The position numbers and the translations under genes were made by a program. Below, one piece after another: positions 32,721 through 40,021 of a stretch of 64,000 nt of DNA (position 1 is its first letter; every line of letters begins with the position of its first letter). The stretch lies in NCBI GenBank assembly GCA_016192145.1, contig JACPUT010000005.1, positions 62,001-126,000 of the forward strand. The letters run 5' to 3'. Below the pieces are notes generated by a model. The model saw only the letters and a list, made by a program, of their open reading frames with translations, was not told where the DNA came from and ran no database searches. Origin of the DNA: Acidobacteriota bacterium (GTDB lineage: Bacteria > Acidobacteriota > Holophagae > Holophagales > Holophagaceae).

Positions 32721-33464
32721 TCAGGGCAGGAGGTAGAGTACCCAGGCCTGAGTACCTCCCATGGGGACGGGAGCTTGAGCGAACCGGGTGACACCGGGGA
32801 GGCCTCCGGCCGTGACGAGCGCCAGGAAGCCCTCGTGAAGGTCCGGACTGGTGCCCAGGTTCACCAGCAGGCTGCGCCATCGGAGGTACTGGGCGTCAGC
32901 GATCCGGTCCTTCACTCGCTCCAGGGCATCCTGGAGGCTATGGCCCTTCAGATCGAGGCCGCCGTCCACCTCGATGGCCATCCCCGCCGCCAGCTGGATG
33001 CGCTGCGGCAGGCCGGGCCTCGCGATCCCGGGGGCCGGGGCTGCGACATCAGCCTCAGGCTCCGGTTCGGGAACCTCATCCGCCAGGGGGGCCGCGGGCG
33101 CCTGGGCCGGCTCCGGGGAAGCCGCCTTGACGGGCACCGGGGCCGAGGCCAGCGCGGCCGCGAGCAACGGATCCGAGCCCATGCGCTTGAGCCCCTTCAA
33201 TCCCGCAAGGGCGCCTTGGAAATCCTCAGGGGCTGGCTTCGGGGGCGCCTCGACCACGGGCGCAGGCCGCTCCTCCACCGGTCGAGCCGTTGGCGCGGGC
33301 GCGGCGGGCTTGCTGCGGCCCATCATGGCCAGAAAGAGGGCATCCTCTTCTTCGATGCTCCGGGGGGGAGCATCGAGGGGCTTGGGGATCACCTTCTTCG
33401 GGGGCGGCGCGGGCTCCTCGCGGAGTTGGGCCTTGAGCTTCGCCAAATCTTGTTTCCAGACCAT
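32721..33464 (-). CDS. Protein with degenerate Smr-like C-terminal domain
   Basis: A 247-residue protein. The N-terminal MVWKQDLAKLKAQLREEP is helical, the middle (20-155) is Pro/Ala/Glu-rich and disordered, and residues ~163-247 resemble an Smr domain: EVDGGLDLKGHSLQDALERV, then WRSLLVNLGTSPDLHEGF. In canonical Smr nuclease domains these positions read LDLHG and HGxG; here Lys replaces His in the first and the HGxG loop is absent. Nuclease activity is therefore doubtful. GAGG lies before ATG 33462-33464. Confidence 0.55.
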   Translation of the reverse strand: MVWKQDLAKLKAQLREEPAPPPKKVIPKPLDAPPRSIEEEDALFLAMMGRSKPAAPAPTARPVEERPAPVVEAPPKPAPEDFQGALAGLKGLKRMGSDPLLAAALASAPVPVKAASPEPAQAPAAPLADEVPEPEPEADVAAPAPGIARPGLPQRIQLAAGMAIEVDGGLDLKGHSLQDALERVKDRIADAQYLRWRSLLVNLGTSPDLHEGFLALVTAGGLPGVTRFAQAPVPMGGTQAWVLYLLP

Positions 33465-33597
33465 ATCCAACCTCGTCACCCTCCAGATTAGGCCAATCGT
33501 CGAGGTGTTGCATGCTTGCAACGCCTGAGGCGCCCTGCCCCGTTCCCCCATGGACGCTCTAGCAACTAAACCTATATTCGGATTGATCTTAAACCGG

Positions 33598-33613
33598 TGG
33601 CACCCTTTTGGCT
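33598..33613 (+). promoter_or_regulatory. Candidate sigma-54 promoter of the outer-membrane barrel gene
   Basis: TGGCAC (33598-33603), five bases, then TGGCT (33609-33613). GG and GC are spaced by 10 bases and nine of the ten scored positions match TGGCAC-N5-TTGCW. A start near 33624 would leave GGAGG and ATG 33642 intact. Confidence 0.55.
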
Positions 33614-33641
33614 TCGAAGGATGCGAACCCCTGGAGGCACC

Positions 33642-34313
33642 ATGCGTCGCTCTTTGCTCCCCCTGCTGGCTGTGGCCCTCGCCCTTCCGGCGCAGGCCCA
33701 ATCTCCCCACGTCGGCTTCGGCCTGACCATCACGGCTCCCACGGGGTCGTTCAACCAGACCAAATACCCCGCCTATGTCGCCAGCAACGGCGACCTCATC
33801 GGCACCCAAAACGCCGGCTACGACACCGGCCTTGGCGGGTACTTCACGCTCAGCTTCCCCGTGGATCGCTCCCTGGCCTTCCGCCTGAACCTCAGCGGGA
33901 ACTCCGAAGACGGAACCAACACCGCCCTGATCACCCCCACCGTGGGCTCCGCCTATTCCGATCGCCAGAACCTCCGCCACAGCATGTTCAGCATCGGCGG
34001 CGATGTGCAGATCTTCCTCCAAGGGGGCGCAATGCGCCACTCGGGCACCTACCTCGTGGGCGGAATCTCGGCGGATTTCGAGCGCTTCGACCAGGGCTAC
34101 GGGGACCTGAATGACTACTACTATTACAACAACTCCGATATCTCCACCGAACGCAAGTCCCGCATGGGTGGCACCTTCGGCTTCGGCCACAGCTTTGGCC
34201 GGGCCATCAAGTTCAATATGGAATTCACCTACCACACGAGCCTGACGGGCAAGGGGGAGATGGATCCCCCATCGGCCACCATGGCCCGGCTTGGCTTTGG
34301 CGTCGTCTTTTAG
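33642..34313 (+). CDS. Outer-membrane beta-barrel-like protein
   Basis: A 223-residue exported protein with a signal peptide ending in PAQAQ. The mature part alternates hydrophobic and polar residues in strands such as HVGFGLTITAPTGSF, LGGYFTLSFPVDRSLAFRLN, TYLVGGISADFERF and TMARLGFGVVF, with a C-terminal Phe as in outer-membrane barrels. Function unknown. ATG 33642 is set by TGGAGGCACC upstream and agrees with the sigma-54-like promoter. Confidence 0.75.
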   Translation: MRRSLLPLLAVALALPAQAQSPHVGFGLTITAPTGSFNQTKYPAYVASNGDLIGTQNAGYDTGLGGYFTLSFPVDRSLAFRLNLSGNSEDGTNTALITPTVGSAYSDRQNLRHSMFSIGGDVQIFLQGGAMRHSGTYLVGGISADFERFDQGYGDLNDYYYYNNSDISTERKSRMGGTFGFGHSFGRAIKFNMEFTYHTSLTGKGEMDPPSATMARLGFGVVF

Positions 34314-34322
34314 CTTCTCGAC

Positions 34323-34366
34323 TCCCAAGAAGAAGGGGGCCCGTACGGGCGCCCTTCTTCTTGGGA
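34323..34366. terminator. Bidirectional terminator between convergent genes
   Basis: A perfect 15-bp stem (34323-34337 with 34352-34366) encloses a second palindrome GCCCGTACGGGC. The arms are A/G- and T/C-rich, giving a TTCTTCTTGGGA end on both strands. Confidence 0.75.
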
Positions 34367-34374
34367 AGTGAAGG

Positions 34375-35241
34375 TCAGGCCTTCCTTGCCTTCTTCTTGG
34401 AGGGCTTGGGCTTCTCGGGTTCCTCGTCGCGGCCCATGAGGGCGTTCACGAGACGCTGGAGATCCTTGTTGCCGGCATCCAGGCGCTGGAGGCGGCGGGC
34501 GTAGGACAGGCGCTCCAGACGGGGACGGGTGTCATCGGCCTTCACCTGCTCCACCTTGGCCACCACGTAGGCCGCGGTGCCACCGGCCTCGGCGGTCTCG
34601 GCCTTCTCCTTCGCGAGGAAGGCCTGCCAGTCCTCCACGGATTTCGCGCAGGCGGCCTGATCCTGCTTGAGCAGCTCCAGGATGCCATCCATGGCCTTGA
34701 GGCTCTCTTCACTGTGCTTGATGGCCGCACGGTGCTCTTCCATGAAGGTGCGAAGCTGCTGCCGGAGCCGGATCTGCTCGGCCGTCAGGCCGGGGGCTTC
34801 TTCCAATTCCTTGGAGCGGGGTTCCTGCCTGCTCACCGCCTCCTGGGAAGCCTTGATGCGGGCCTGGTGATCCCCCCGAAGGCGATCGAAGGTGGCCTGA
34901 GCGGCGGTCAGGTTCTCCGTGGCCGTGGCCTTGGCCTTATCGAGGTGATCCAAGGCGTCTTCCCAGGCCCCCTCGCCCACGCAGGCCTTGGCGGCCAGTC
35001 CGCGCAGGGCCACGAGGGCGTGCATGTCGTTGTAGTTGGAGGGGTTCACGGCCTGCCCTTCACGGGCGAGGAGGCCCTCCGCGGCCTTGCGCACGGCGGA
35101 GGCCTCGCCTTGGCCGAGCATCGCCTCCCAGGGGCCCCGGTTCTCCTTGAAGCGGCTTTCGAGGGAGGCCACCACAGCAGGCTGCGCCAAGGCGGCCACT
35201 CCAAAGAAGACCGACGCGATCAGGGCGAGGGGTGCCCTCAT
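34375..35241 (-). CDS. Periplasmic coiled-coil protein
   Basis: A 288-residue exported protein (signal peptide LALIASVFFGVAALAQ). The mature part is almost entirely helical with heptad-like stretches, e.g. AATFDRLRG-type segments at 100-140 and LRQQLRTFMEEHRAAIKHSE at about 165-185. It ends in a Lys-rich tail KPKPSKKKARKA. I do not recognise the family. It starts 1 bp after the related upstream gene, so the pair is co-expressed. Confidence 0.65.
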   Translation of the reverse strand: MRAPLALIASVFFGVAALAQPAVVASLESRFKENRGPWEAMLGQGEASAVRKAAEGLLAREGQAVNPSNYNDMHALVALRGLAAKACVGEGAWEDALDHLDKAKATATENLTAAQATFDRLRGDHQARIKASQEAVSRQEPRSKELEEAPGLTAEQIRLRQQLRTFMEEHRAAIKHSEESLKAMDGILELLKQDQAACAKSVEDWQAFLAKEKAETAEAGGTAAYVVAKVEQVKADDTRPRLERLSYARRLQRLDAGNKDLQRLVNALMGRDEEPEKPKPSKKKARKA

Positions 35242-35242
35242 C

Positions 35243-36175
35243 TCAGGCCCCCTTCTTCCGGGTGCCGGACTTCTTGGCGGGCTTCGCGGGGGCCTCCACG
35301 GCCTTGCCCGTGAGGACGTCGATGCGGTGGGGGATGAGCTTGTTGGTGGGATCCAGGTAGGCGGCGCGGCGCAGCGCGATCAGGGCGTTCTTCATATCGG
35401 TGGGCTTCGTGCCCACGGTGTTGTACACGGCCTTGGCGAAGGTCACCTTGTTGCCCTTGAACTTCAGGAGTTCATCCTGCTCATCCTTGATCCGGTTCCC
35501 GATCTGCTCCAGCGGCTTGTCATAGCCCTTCACCTGATCGTTCAGGATGCGGAGGTTCTTGTCCACCTGGCCATGCACGATCTTGGCGTTGGTGATGTTG
35601 GATTTGAAGGTGCCCTCGTTGGCGAGGAGATCCGCCAGTTCCTGCTCCTCAGCGGGGGAGAACAGCTCCACGGCCTTCGCCTTGACCTTCGGATCCTTCC
35701 CCTTCGGGTCGGTGGCCAGCACGTCCTTGGCCTGCTGCTCCTTGCCCTTCAGTTCCTCGATCCGGGCCAACGCCTTGGTGGCGTCTTCGCTGGCCTTCGA
35801 CCAGACCTTCTTCACCGCCATGAAGGGGGTGATGGCTTCGGCTTGCATTTCCTTGGCCATGTCGCGGGCCTTCTCGGCCATCTCCTTGGCTTCCTCATAA
35901 CGGCCCGCTTCGCCCGCCGCGTCAAAGGCCAGGCTGTAAATCTCCAGGACGCCACCCCAGGCATCGAGGCTCTTCATGGCGGTCTGGGTGTTGGTCTTGT
36001 CGAAGGCCGGCTTCGTGGCGGGAAGCAGGGCCTTGGCCTTCTCCAGGGCGGCGAGGGGATCCTCGGCCATCAGCTTCCGGATCTCGGCGCGGGGCTCCGC
36101 AGGGGCCGGAGCAGGGGCTGGAGCCTGGGCCATGAGCGCAGGCGCCAGGAGGGAGAGGATCGCGGATCGGCGCAT
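35243..36175 (-). CDS. Periplasmic helical repeat protein, partner of the downstream coiled-coil protein
   Basis: A 310-residue exported protein: signal peptide, a Pro/Ala linker (APAPAPAPAEPRAE), then long helices rich in Lys and Glu such as EEAKEMAEKARDMAKEMQAE. The C-terminal ALIALRRAAYLDPTNKLIPH looks like a single TPR-like unit and the tail is basic (KPAKKSGTRKKGA). Like its downstream neighbour it is secreted, helical and Lys-tailed, so the two may act together. ATG 36173-36175 is preceded by GGAG; GTG two codons earlier is possible. Confidence 0.6.
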   Translation of the reverse strand: MRRSAILSLLAPALMAQAPAPAPAPAEPRAEIRKLMAEDPLAALEKAKALLPATKPAFDKTNTQTAMKSLDAWGGVLEIYSLAFDAAGEAGRYEEAKEMAEKARDMAKEMQAEAITPFMAVKKVWSKASEDATKALARIEELKGKEQQAKDVLATDPKGKDPKVKAKAVELFSPAEEQELADLLANEGTFKSNITNAKIVHGQVDKNLRILNDQVKGYDKPLEQIGNRIKDEQDELLKFKGNKVTFAKAVYNTVGTKPTDMKNALIALRRAAYLDPTNKLIPHRIDVLTGKAVEAPAKPAKKSGTRKKGA

Positions 36176-36264
36176 AGGCACTCCGTGGGAGAGGAAAAGA
36201 CTAGGTTATACGAGCCTCGGCCCCCGTGCAGGTCACACAGGGGCCGAGGGAATGAGTCAATGGA

Positions 36265-36729
36265 TCAGAAGGGGATGTCGTCGTCGGGAAAACCGCCGGC
36301 GGCAGCCGGGGGAGGCGTCATGCCCTCGTCATCGAAGGAGGAGCCACCGCCGCGGGAGCCGTAGGATTCACGGGCCCCACCGCCGCCGCCCTCGTCCATG
36401 CGCCCCAACATTTGGAAATTATCGCAACGGATATCCGTGGCGTACTTCTTCACACCAGCCTGATCCTGGTACTCCCGGTACTGGATCCGGCCTTCGATGA
36501 GCACCTGCTTGCCCTTGCGGAGGAACTTCTCCGCGATCTCGGCCTGCTTGCCCCAGACCACGATGTTGTGCCATTCCGTCTTGGACTGCTTGCCGCCGTC
36601 CTTGTCCTTCCAGGTTTCCGTCGTGGCCACCGAGAAGCGGGCCATGGGCTGGCCGCCGGGCGTCATCTTCAGTTCGGGGTCCTTCCCCAGATTGCCAATC
36701 AACAGCACTTTGTTCATCGATCCGGACAT
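36265..36729 (-). CDS. ssb: Single-stranded DNA-binding protein
   Basis: A 154-residue SSB. The OB fold spans about 5-110 (NKVLLIGNLGKDPELKMTPG, then FSVATTETWKDKDG and TEWHNIVVWGKQAEIAEKFL), followed by a Gly-rich linker and the conserved acidic tip DDDIPF, which recruits repair and replication proteins. Start ATG 36729 has GAGG upstream; ATG 36717 (NKVLL directly) is equally plausible. Confidence 0.96.
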   Translation of the reverse strand: MSGSMNKVLLIGNLGKDPELKMTPGGQPMARFSVATTETWKDKDGGKQSKTEWHNIVVWGKQAEIAEKFLRKGKQVLIEGRIQYREYQDQAGVKKYATDIRCDNFQMLGRMDEGGGGGARESYGSRGGGSSFDDEGMTPPPAAAGGFPDDDIPF

Positions 36730-36824
36730 GATCGGCCTCACAGTTCCCGGCGGAGCTCTCCGCCGTACCCAGTCCACAGACCATCTGTGCTGGTAGGGTG
36801 TTCATCATCCTCCCTGGGGGCCCC

Positions 36825-37562
36825 ATGTCAACCCTCCTCATCACCTGCCGCGATAAGAAGCGGGTTGCCCACTTTTACGTGCCAGCCCTCAAGGCCGCCG
36901 GGTGGCATGGCCGCATCGAGCTGGTCGCTCCCGGGGATCCCAAGCCTTCCCTGGAAGGCGTGGCCGGACTCCTCCTCTGCGGCGGCGCCGACATCCACCC
37001 CGATCGCTGGAACCCTGGTGAACCCGTGCACGAGAAGGCCGAGCCCGATCCCGAGCGGGATGCCGCCGAGATCCCCCTCATCCGGGCCGCCTGGGAGAAG
37101 AACCTCCCCATCCTGGGAATCTGCCGCGGCCACCAGATCCTCAACGTGGCCCTCGGGGGAAGCATGATCCAGGACATCCCGGATCACTTCGGCTGCGCCG
37201 CCGACAAGCACAGCCACGGCACCCCCGAGGTACCCGAGGTGCGCCATGACGTCTTCGTCACCCATGGCTCGCGGCTGGCGGATCTGCTGGGCAGCCACAA
37301 GGTGCCCGTGAACAGCCGGCACCACCAGGCGGTGAAGGAGGTCGCCCCGGAACTGCAGGCCACCGCCTACCACCCGGAAACCCTCAAGGAGGGGATCCCC
37401 CTCATCGAGGGCATCGAGGCCAAGGATCCCCACCGCTGGGTGGTGGGCGTGCAGTGGCATCCCGAAAACCTCGCCGTGATGCAGGGCCAGCCGGGCGATG
37501 CCTCCCGGGGCCTCTTCAGCGGCTTCATCCAGGCCGTCGAGGCCTACGCGGAACGCGCATGA
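36825..37562 (+). CDS. Gamma-glutamyl-GABA hydrolase-like class I glutamine amidotransferase
   Basis: A 245-residue PuuD-type peptidase C26 protein. The nucleophile is in ILGICRGHQILNVALGG, and the His-Glu pair is in VGVQWHPENL. SRHHQAVKEV is also characteristic. PuuD hydrolyses gamma-glutamyl-GABA in putrescine breakdown, but related enzymes act on other gamma-glutamyl amides and no puu genes are nearby. It overlaps the enoyl-CoA hydratase start by 4 bp (ATGA). Confidence 0.85.
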   Translation: MSTLLITCRDKKRVAHFYVPALKAAGWHGRIELVAPGDPKPSLEGVAGLLLCGGADIHPDRWNPGEPVHEKAEPDPERDAAEIPLIRAAWEKNLPILGICRGHQILNVALGGSMIQDIPDHFGCAADKHSHGTPEVPEVRHDVFVTHGSRLADLLGSHKVPVNSRHHQAVKEVAPELQATAYHPETLKEGIPLIEGIEAKDPHRWVVGVQWHPENLAVMQGQPGDASRGLFSGFIQAVEAYAERA

Positions 37563-38347
37563 GCGAGACCATCCGCTTCGAGGTCCGGGATCGCATCGCC
37601 ACCCTCACCCTCAACCGCCCGGACAAGCTCAACGCCCTCGTCCCCGAGATGGAAGCCGGCTTCCGCGAGGCCCTGCGCCGCAGCGCCGAGCCCGAGGTGA
37701 AGGCCCTCTTCCTCCGCGGGGAGGGTCGAGGCTTCTGCGCCGGCGGGGATCTGGGCTGGATCATGAAGGCCGTGGCCGAGGAGCGCTGGGCCGAGCTGAA
37801 CGGCCTCCTGCGCCTGGGCTCGGATGTGGCCCATGGGCTCGCCACCCTGCCCAAGCCCGTCATCGCCGTGCTGCAGGGGCCGTGCGCGGGGGCGGGCCTC
37901 AGTCTCGCCCTGAGCGCCGACCTGCGCATCGCCACCCCCGACGCCAAGCTCTCCATGGCCTTCATCAAGATCGCCCTCCACCCCGATTGGGGCGGCAGCG
38001 TGATGCTGCAACGCCTCGTGAATCCCGGCACCGCGGCGGAGCTGATGTTCGGCGGCGATGCCGTGGACGCTGAGCGCGCTCACGCCCTGGGCCTCGTCAA
38101 CCAGGTGGTGGATGCCGAGGTGCTGGAGGACGTGGTGAAGGTCACCGCCCGGCGCTTCGCCCACGGCCCCGCGGGTGCCTTCTCCCGCATCAAGCAGACC
38201 CTGCTGCGCAACTCGGGCTTCACCCCCGAGCTGCTGCGCCAGCGACTGGAAGCCGAGGGCGAGCAGATGAGTCAGGCCATCCGCACCCCGGATGCGGCCG
38301 AGGGCATGAGGGCCTTCCTTGAGAAGCGCGCGCCGAGGTTCGCGTGA
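37559..38347 (+). CDS. Enoyl-CoA hydratase/isomerase family protein
   Basis: A 262-residue crotonase-fold protein. The oxyanion-hole segments are GRGFCAGGDLGWI and PCAGAGLSLALSADLRIA. Of the two catalytic Glu of true hydratases, the first position reads as Gly/Ala-rich and the second falls at HPDWGG, where an Asp is seen, so hydration versus isomerase activity is uncertain. It is translationally coupled to its neighbours on both sides (ATGA and GTGA overlaps). Confidence 0.82.
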   Translation: MSETIRFEVRDRIATLTLNRPDKLNALVPEMEAGFREALRRSAEPEVKALFLRGEGRGFCAGGDLGWIMKAVAEERWAELNGLLRLGSDVAHGLATLPKPVIAVLQGPCAGAGLSLALSADLRIATPDAKLSMAFIKIALHPDWGGSVMLQRLVNPGTAAELMFGGDAVDAERAHALGLVNQVVDAEVLEDVVKVTARRFAHGPAGAFSRIKQTLLRNSGFTPELLRQRLEAEGEQMSQAIRTPDAAEGMRAFLEKRAPRFA

Positions 38348-38958
38348 GCGGAGCGGGGGCCTTCCTCGTTCCCAAGCATCGACTGGAAGCCCTGGCCGAT
38401 GGCGTCTTCGCCATCGCCATGACCATCCTCGTCCTGGAGGTGAAGGTCCCGGAGCTCCAGGACCACCGTTCGGCCCAAGAGCTGCTCGCCCACCTGCGGC
38501 ACTTGGTCCCCACCTTGCTGGCTTACCTCTTCAGCTTTCTCTTCCTGGGCCTCTTCTGGGTCTGGCACCACCGCCTGGCGTCAAAGCTGAGCCAGCTGGA
38601 CGTGCCCCTGCTCGGGCTGAACCTCGTCTTCCTCGCCCTGGTGAGCTTCTTCCCCTTCGCGGCCGGCGTGCTCGGGCGCTACCCCACCAACCCCGCCACC
38701 CTCATGGTCTACCTGCCGACCATCGGGCTCATCCTCCTCACCCAGTGGGGGACCCTGGAACTGGCCGTGGCGCGGGGGCGCGTGGAGGCCACCGCCCCGC
38801 CCGCAGAGGTGCTCGCCGCGCGCAAGCGCAACCTGAGGGCCTGCGGGATCTTCTTTCTGGCCGCCATCCCGAGCGCCCTGCGCGTGGGCCTCGCGCCCAC
38901 CGTGGCCACCCTTCTCCTGGGGATCGCCTTCCTCATCGCCCTCAAGCGGGCCCGCTGA
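38344..38958 (+). CDS. TMEM175-family potassium channel-like membrane protein
   Basis: A 204-residue polytopic protein with about six hydrophobic segments. The first carries RLEALADGVFAIAMTILVLE, the pore-lining FSDGVFAIAxT-type signature of bacterial TMEM175 (DUF1211) channels. One repeat per polypeptide is as expected in bacteria, where four subunits assemble. It starts at GTG overlapping the previous stop. Confidence 0.85.
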   Translation: MSGAGAFLVPKHRLEALADGVFAIAMTILVLEVKVPELQDHRSAQELLAHLRHLVPTLLAYLFSFLFLGLFWVWHHRLASKLSQLDVPLLGLNLVFLALVSFFPFAAGVLGRYPTNPATLMVYLPTIGLILLTQWGTLELAVARGRVEATAPPAEVLAARKRNLRACGIFFLAAIPSALRVGLAPTVATLLLGIAFLIALKRAR

Positions 38959-38973
38959 ACGGATCCGCGGGCT

Positions 38974-39705
38974 TCAGCAGGTCAAGTTCTCCATGACCCA
39001 CTCCCATCCCTCGGTGCCCCGCTCCCCCCAGGCGGTCTCGCCAAGGCCCTCCTGCAGCACCTGCACCCGCGCCAGCTGCCAGGGCCCGAGCGGCCGCACC
39101 ACCCCGATGCCGCAATAGCCGCAGGCCCGCTGGTTGAACGCGGCTTCCCCTCCGCAGCTGGGGCAGCGGATCTCCGCCGCGTGGATGGGCGCGCCCGTGG
39201 GCTGCAGCCACCACAGCTCCGTGAAGGGGGCGGGGGAAGTGGAGCCCGAGAGGGCCAGGTGGGAATGGAGGCTCCACTCAAAGGAGGCCCGGTGGCCGTG
39301 GATGCGGACCTGGGCCCAGTCCTGCCACTCGCCCAAGCCCACGAGGTGGACGGAATCCAGGTGCACCTCGTCCAACTGGAGGCTCACTCCCCGGGTGCGC
39401 CGGGTCCGCTCCCACCGCTGCCAGGCCTCCCAGAGGCCGTTGGAAACAAAGTGATCCAACAGCGGCCACTGCTGATTCTGGTGCACCCAGGCCAGCTGGG
39501 CGGGCCGGGGGCGCACCCAATCCAGCAACATGGCCACGGTCCAGCCGGGCGCCATCTCAGCCAGGCGGGAGGCCACGGAAGGATAGCTTTCGAAGTGGGG
39601 GACCAGGCTGCGCCCGCAATGGCTGCACCGGGCGGTGGCCAACCCCAGCAGGGGCTGCCCGCAATGGGGACACTCCCCGTGCGTCACCAGGGGGATAGGG
39701 GTCAT
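38974..39705 (-). CDS. Zinc-ribbon protein with Tim44/NTF2-like domain
   Basis: A 243-residue protein with two zinc ribbons: CPHCGQ...CSHCG at about 12-31 and CPSCGG...CGYCG at about 180-200. Between them, residues ~75-165 look like a Tim44-like/NTF2-like fold (WPLLDHFVSNGLWEAWQRWE, LDEVHLDSVHLVG, WAQVRIHGHRASFEW). Such proteins are usually envelope- or membrane-adjacent but no membrane segment is seen. Start ATG 39703-39705 overlaps the stop of the PH-domain gene (ATGA). Confidence 0.65.
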   Translation of the reverse strand: MTPIPLVTHGECPHCGQPLLGLATARCSHCGRSLVPHFESYPSVASRLAEMAPGWTVAMLLDWVRPRPAQLAWVHQNQQWPLLDHFVSNGLWEAWQRWERTRRTRGVSLQLDEVHLDSVHLVGLGEWQDWAQVRIHGHRASFEWSLHSHLALSGSTSPAPFTELWWLQPTGAPIHAAEIRCPSCGGEAAFNQRACGYCGIGVVRPLGPWQLARVQVLQEGLGETAWGERGTEGWEWVMENLTC

Positions 39706-40001
39706 CCCGAGTGACGGCTCTGAAAGGCCTCGATGAGTTCCTTGATGCGGCGGGCGTCCTGCTTCGTATGCCCATGGCTGCTCAGGGGATCGCTTCCTCC
39801 GGTGCTCTCGATGAGGATGTCAGCCCACAGCATGCCGGTGTCGATGCGCACGGAGGCCACGCGGGAGAGGTGGATGCTCATCTCGTTCACGGTGAACCAG
39901 GATCGCTTGCGACGGATCACGCTGTTCTCCGTCACTTCGATGGTGGTGCGCCAAAGGCGGTTGCCGGCGGTCCAACGGGAGGCGTGGAAGATCTCGCTCA
40001 T
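39702..40001 (-). CDS. PH-domain-like protein
   Basis: A 99-residue protein with the beta-strand pattern of small bacterial PH/YdbS-like domains: LWRTTIEVTENSVIRRKRSW, IHLSRVASVRIDTGMLWADI and a C-terminal helix RRIKELIEAFQSR. It probably mediates protein or membrane binding. It is coupled to the zinc-ribbon gene and divergent from hrpB, only 20 bp away. Confidence 0.7.
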   Translation of the reverse strand: MSEIFHASRWTAGNRLWRTTIEVTENSVIRRKRSWFTVNEMSIHLSRVASVRIDTGMLWADILIESTGGSDPLSSHGHTKQDARRIKELIEAFQSRHSG

Positions 40002-40021
40002 CCGGCCATCATAGATCCTCC

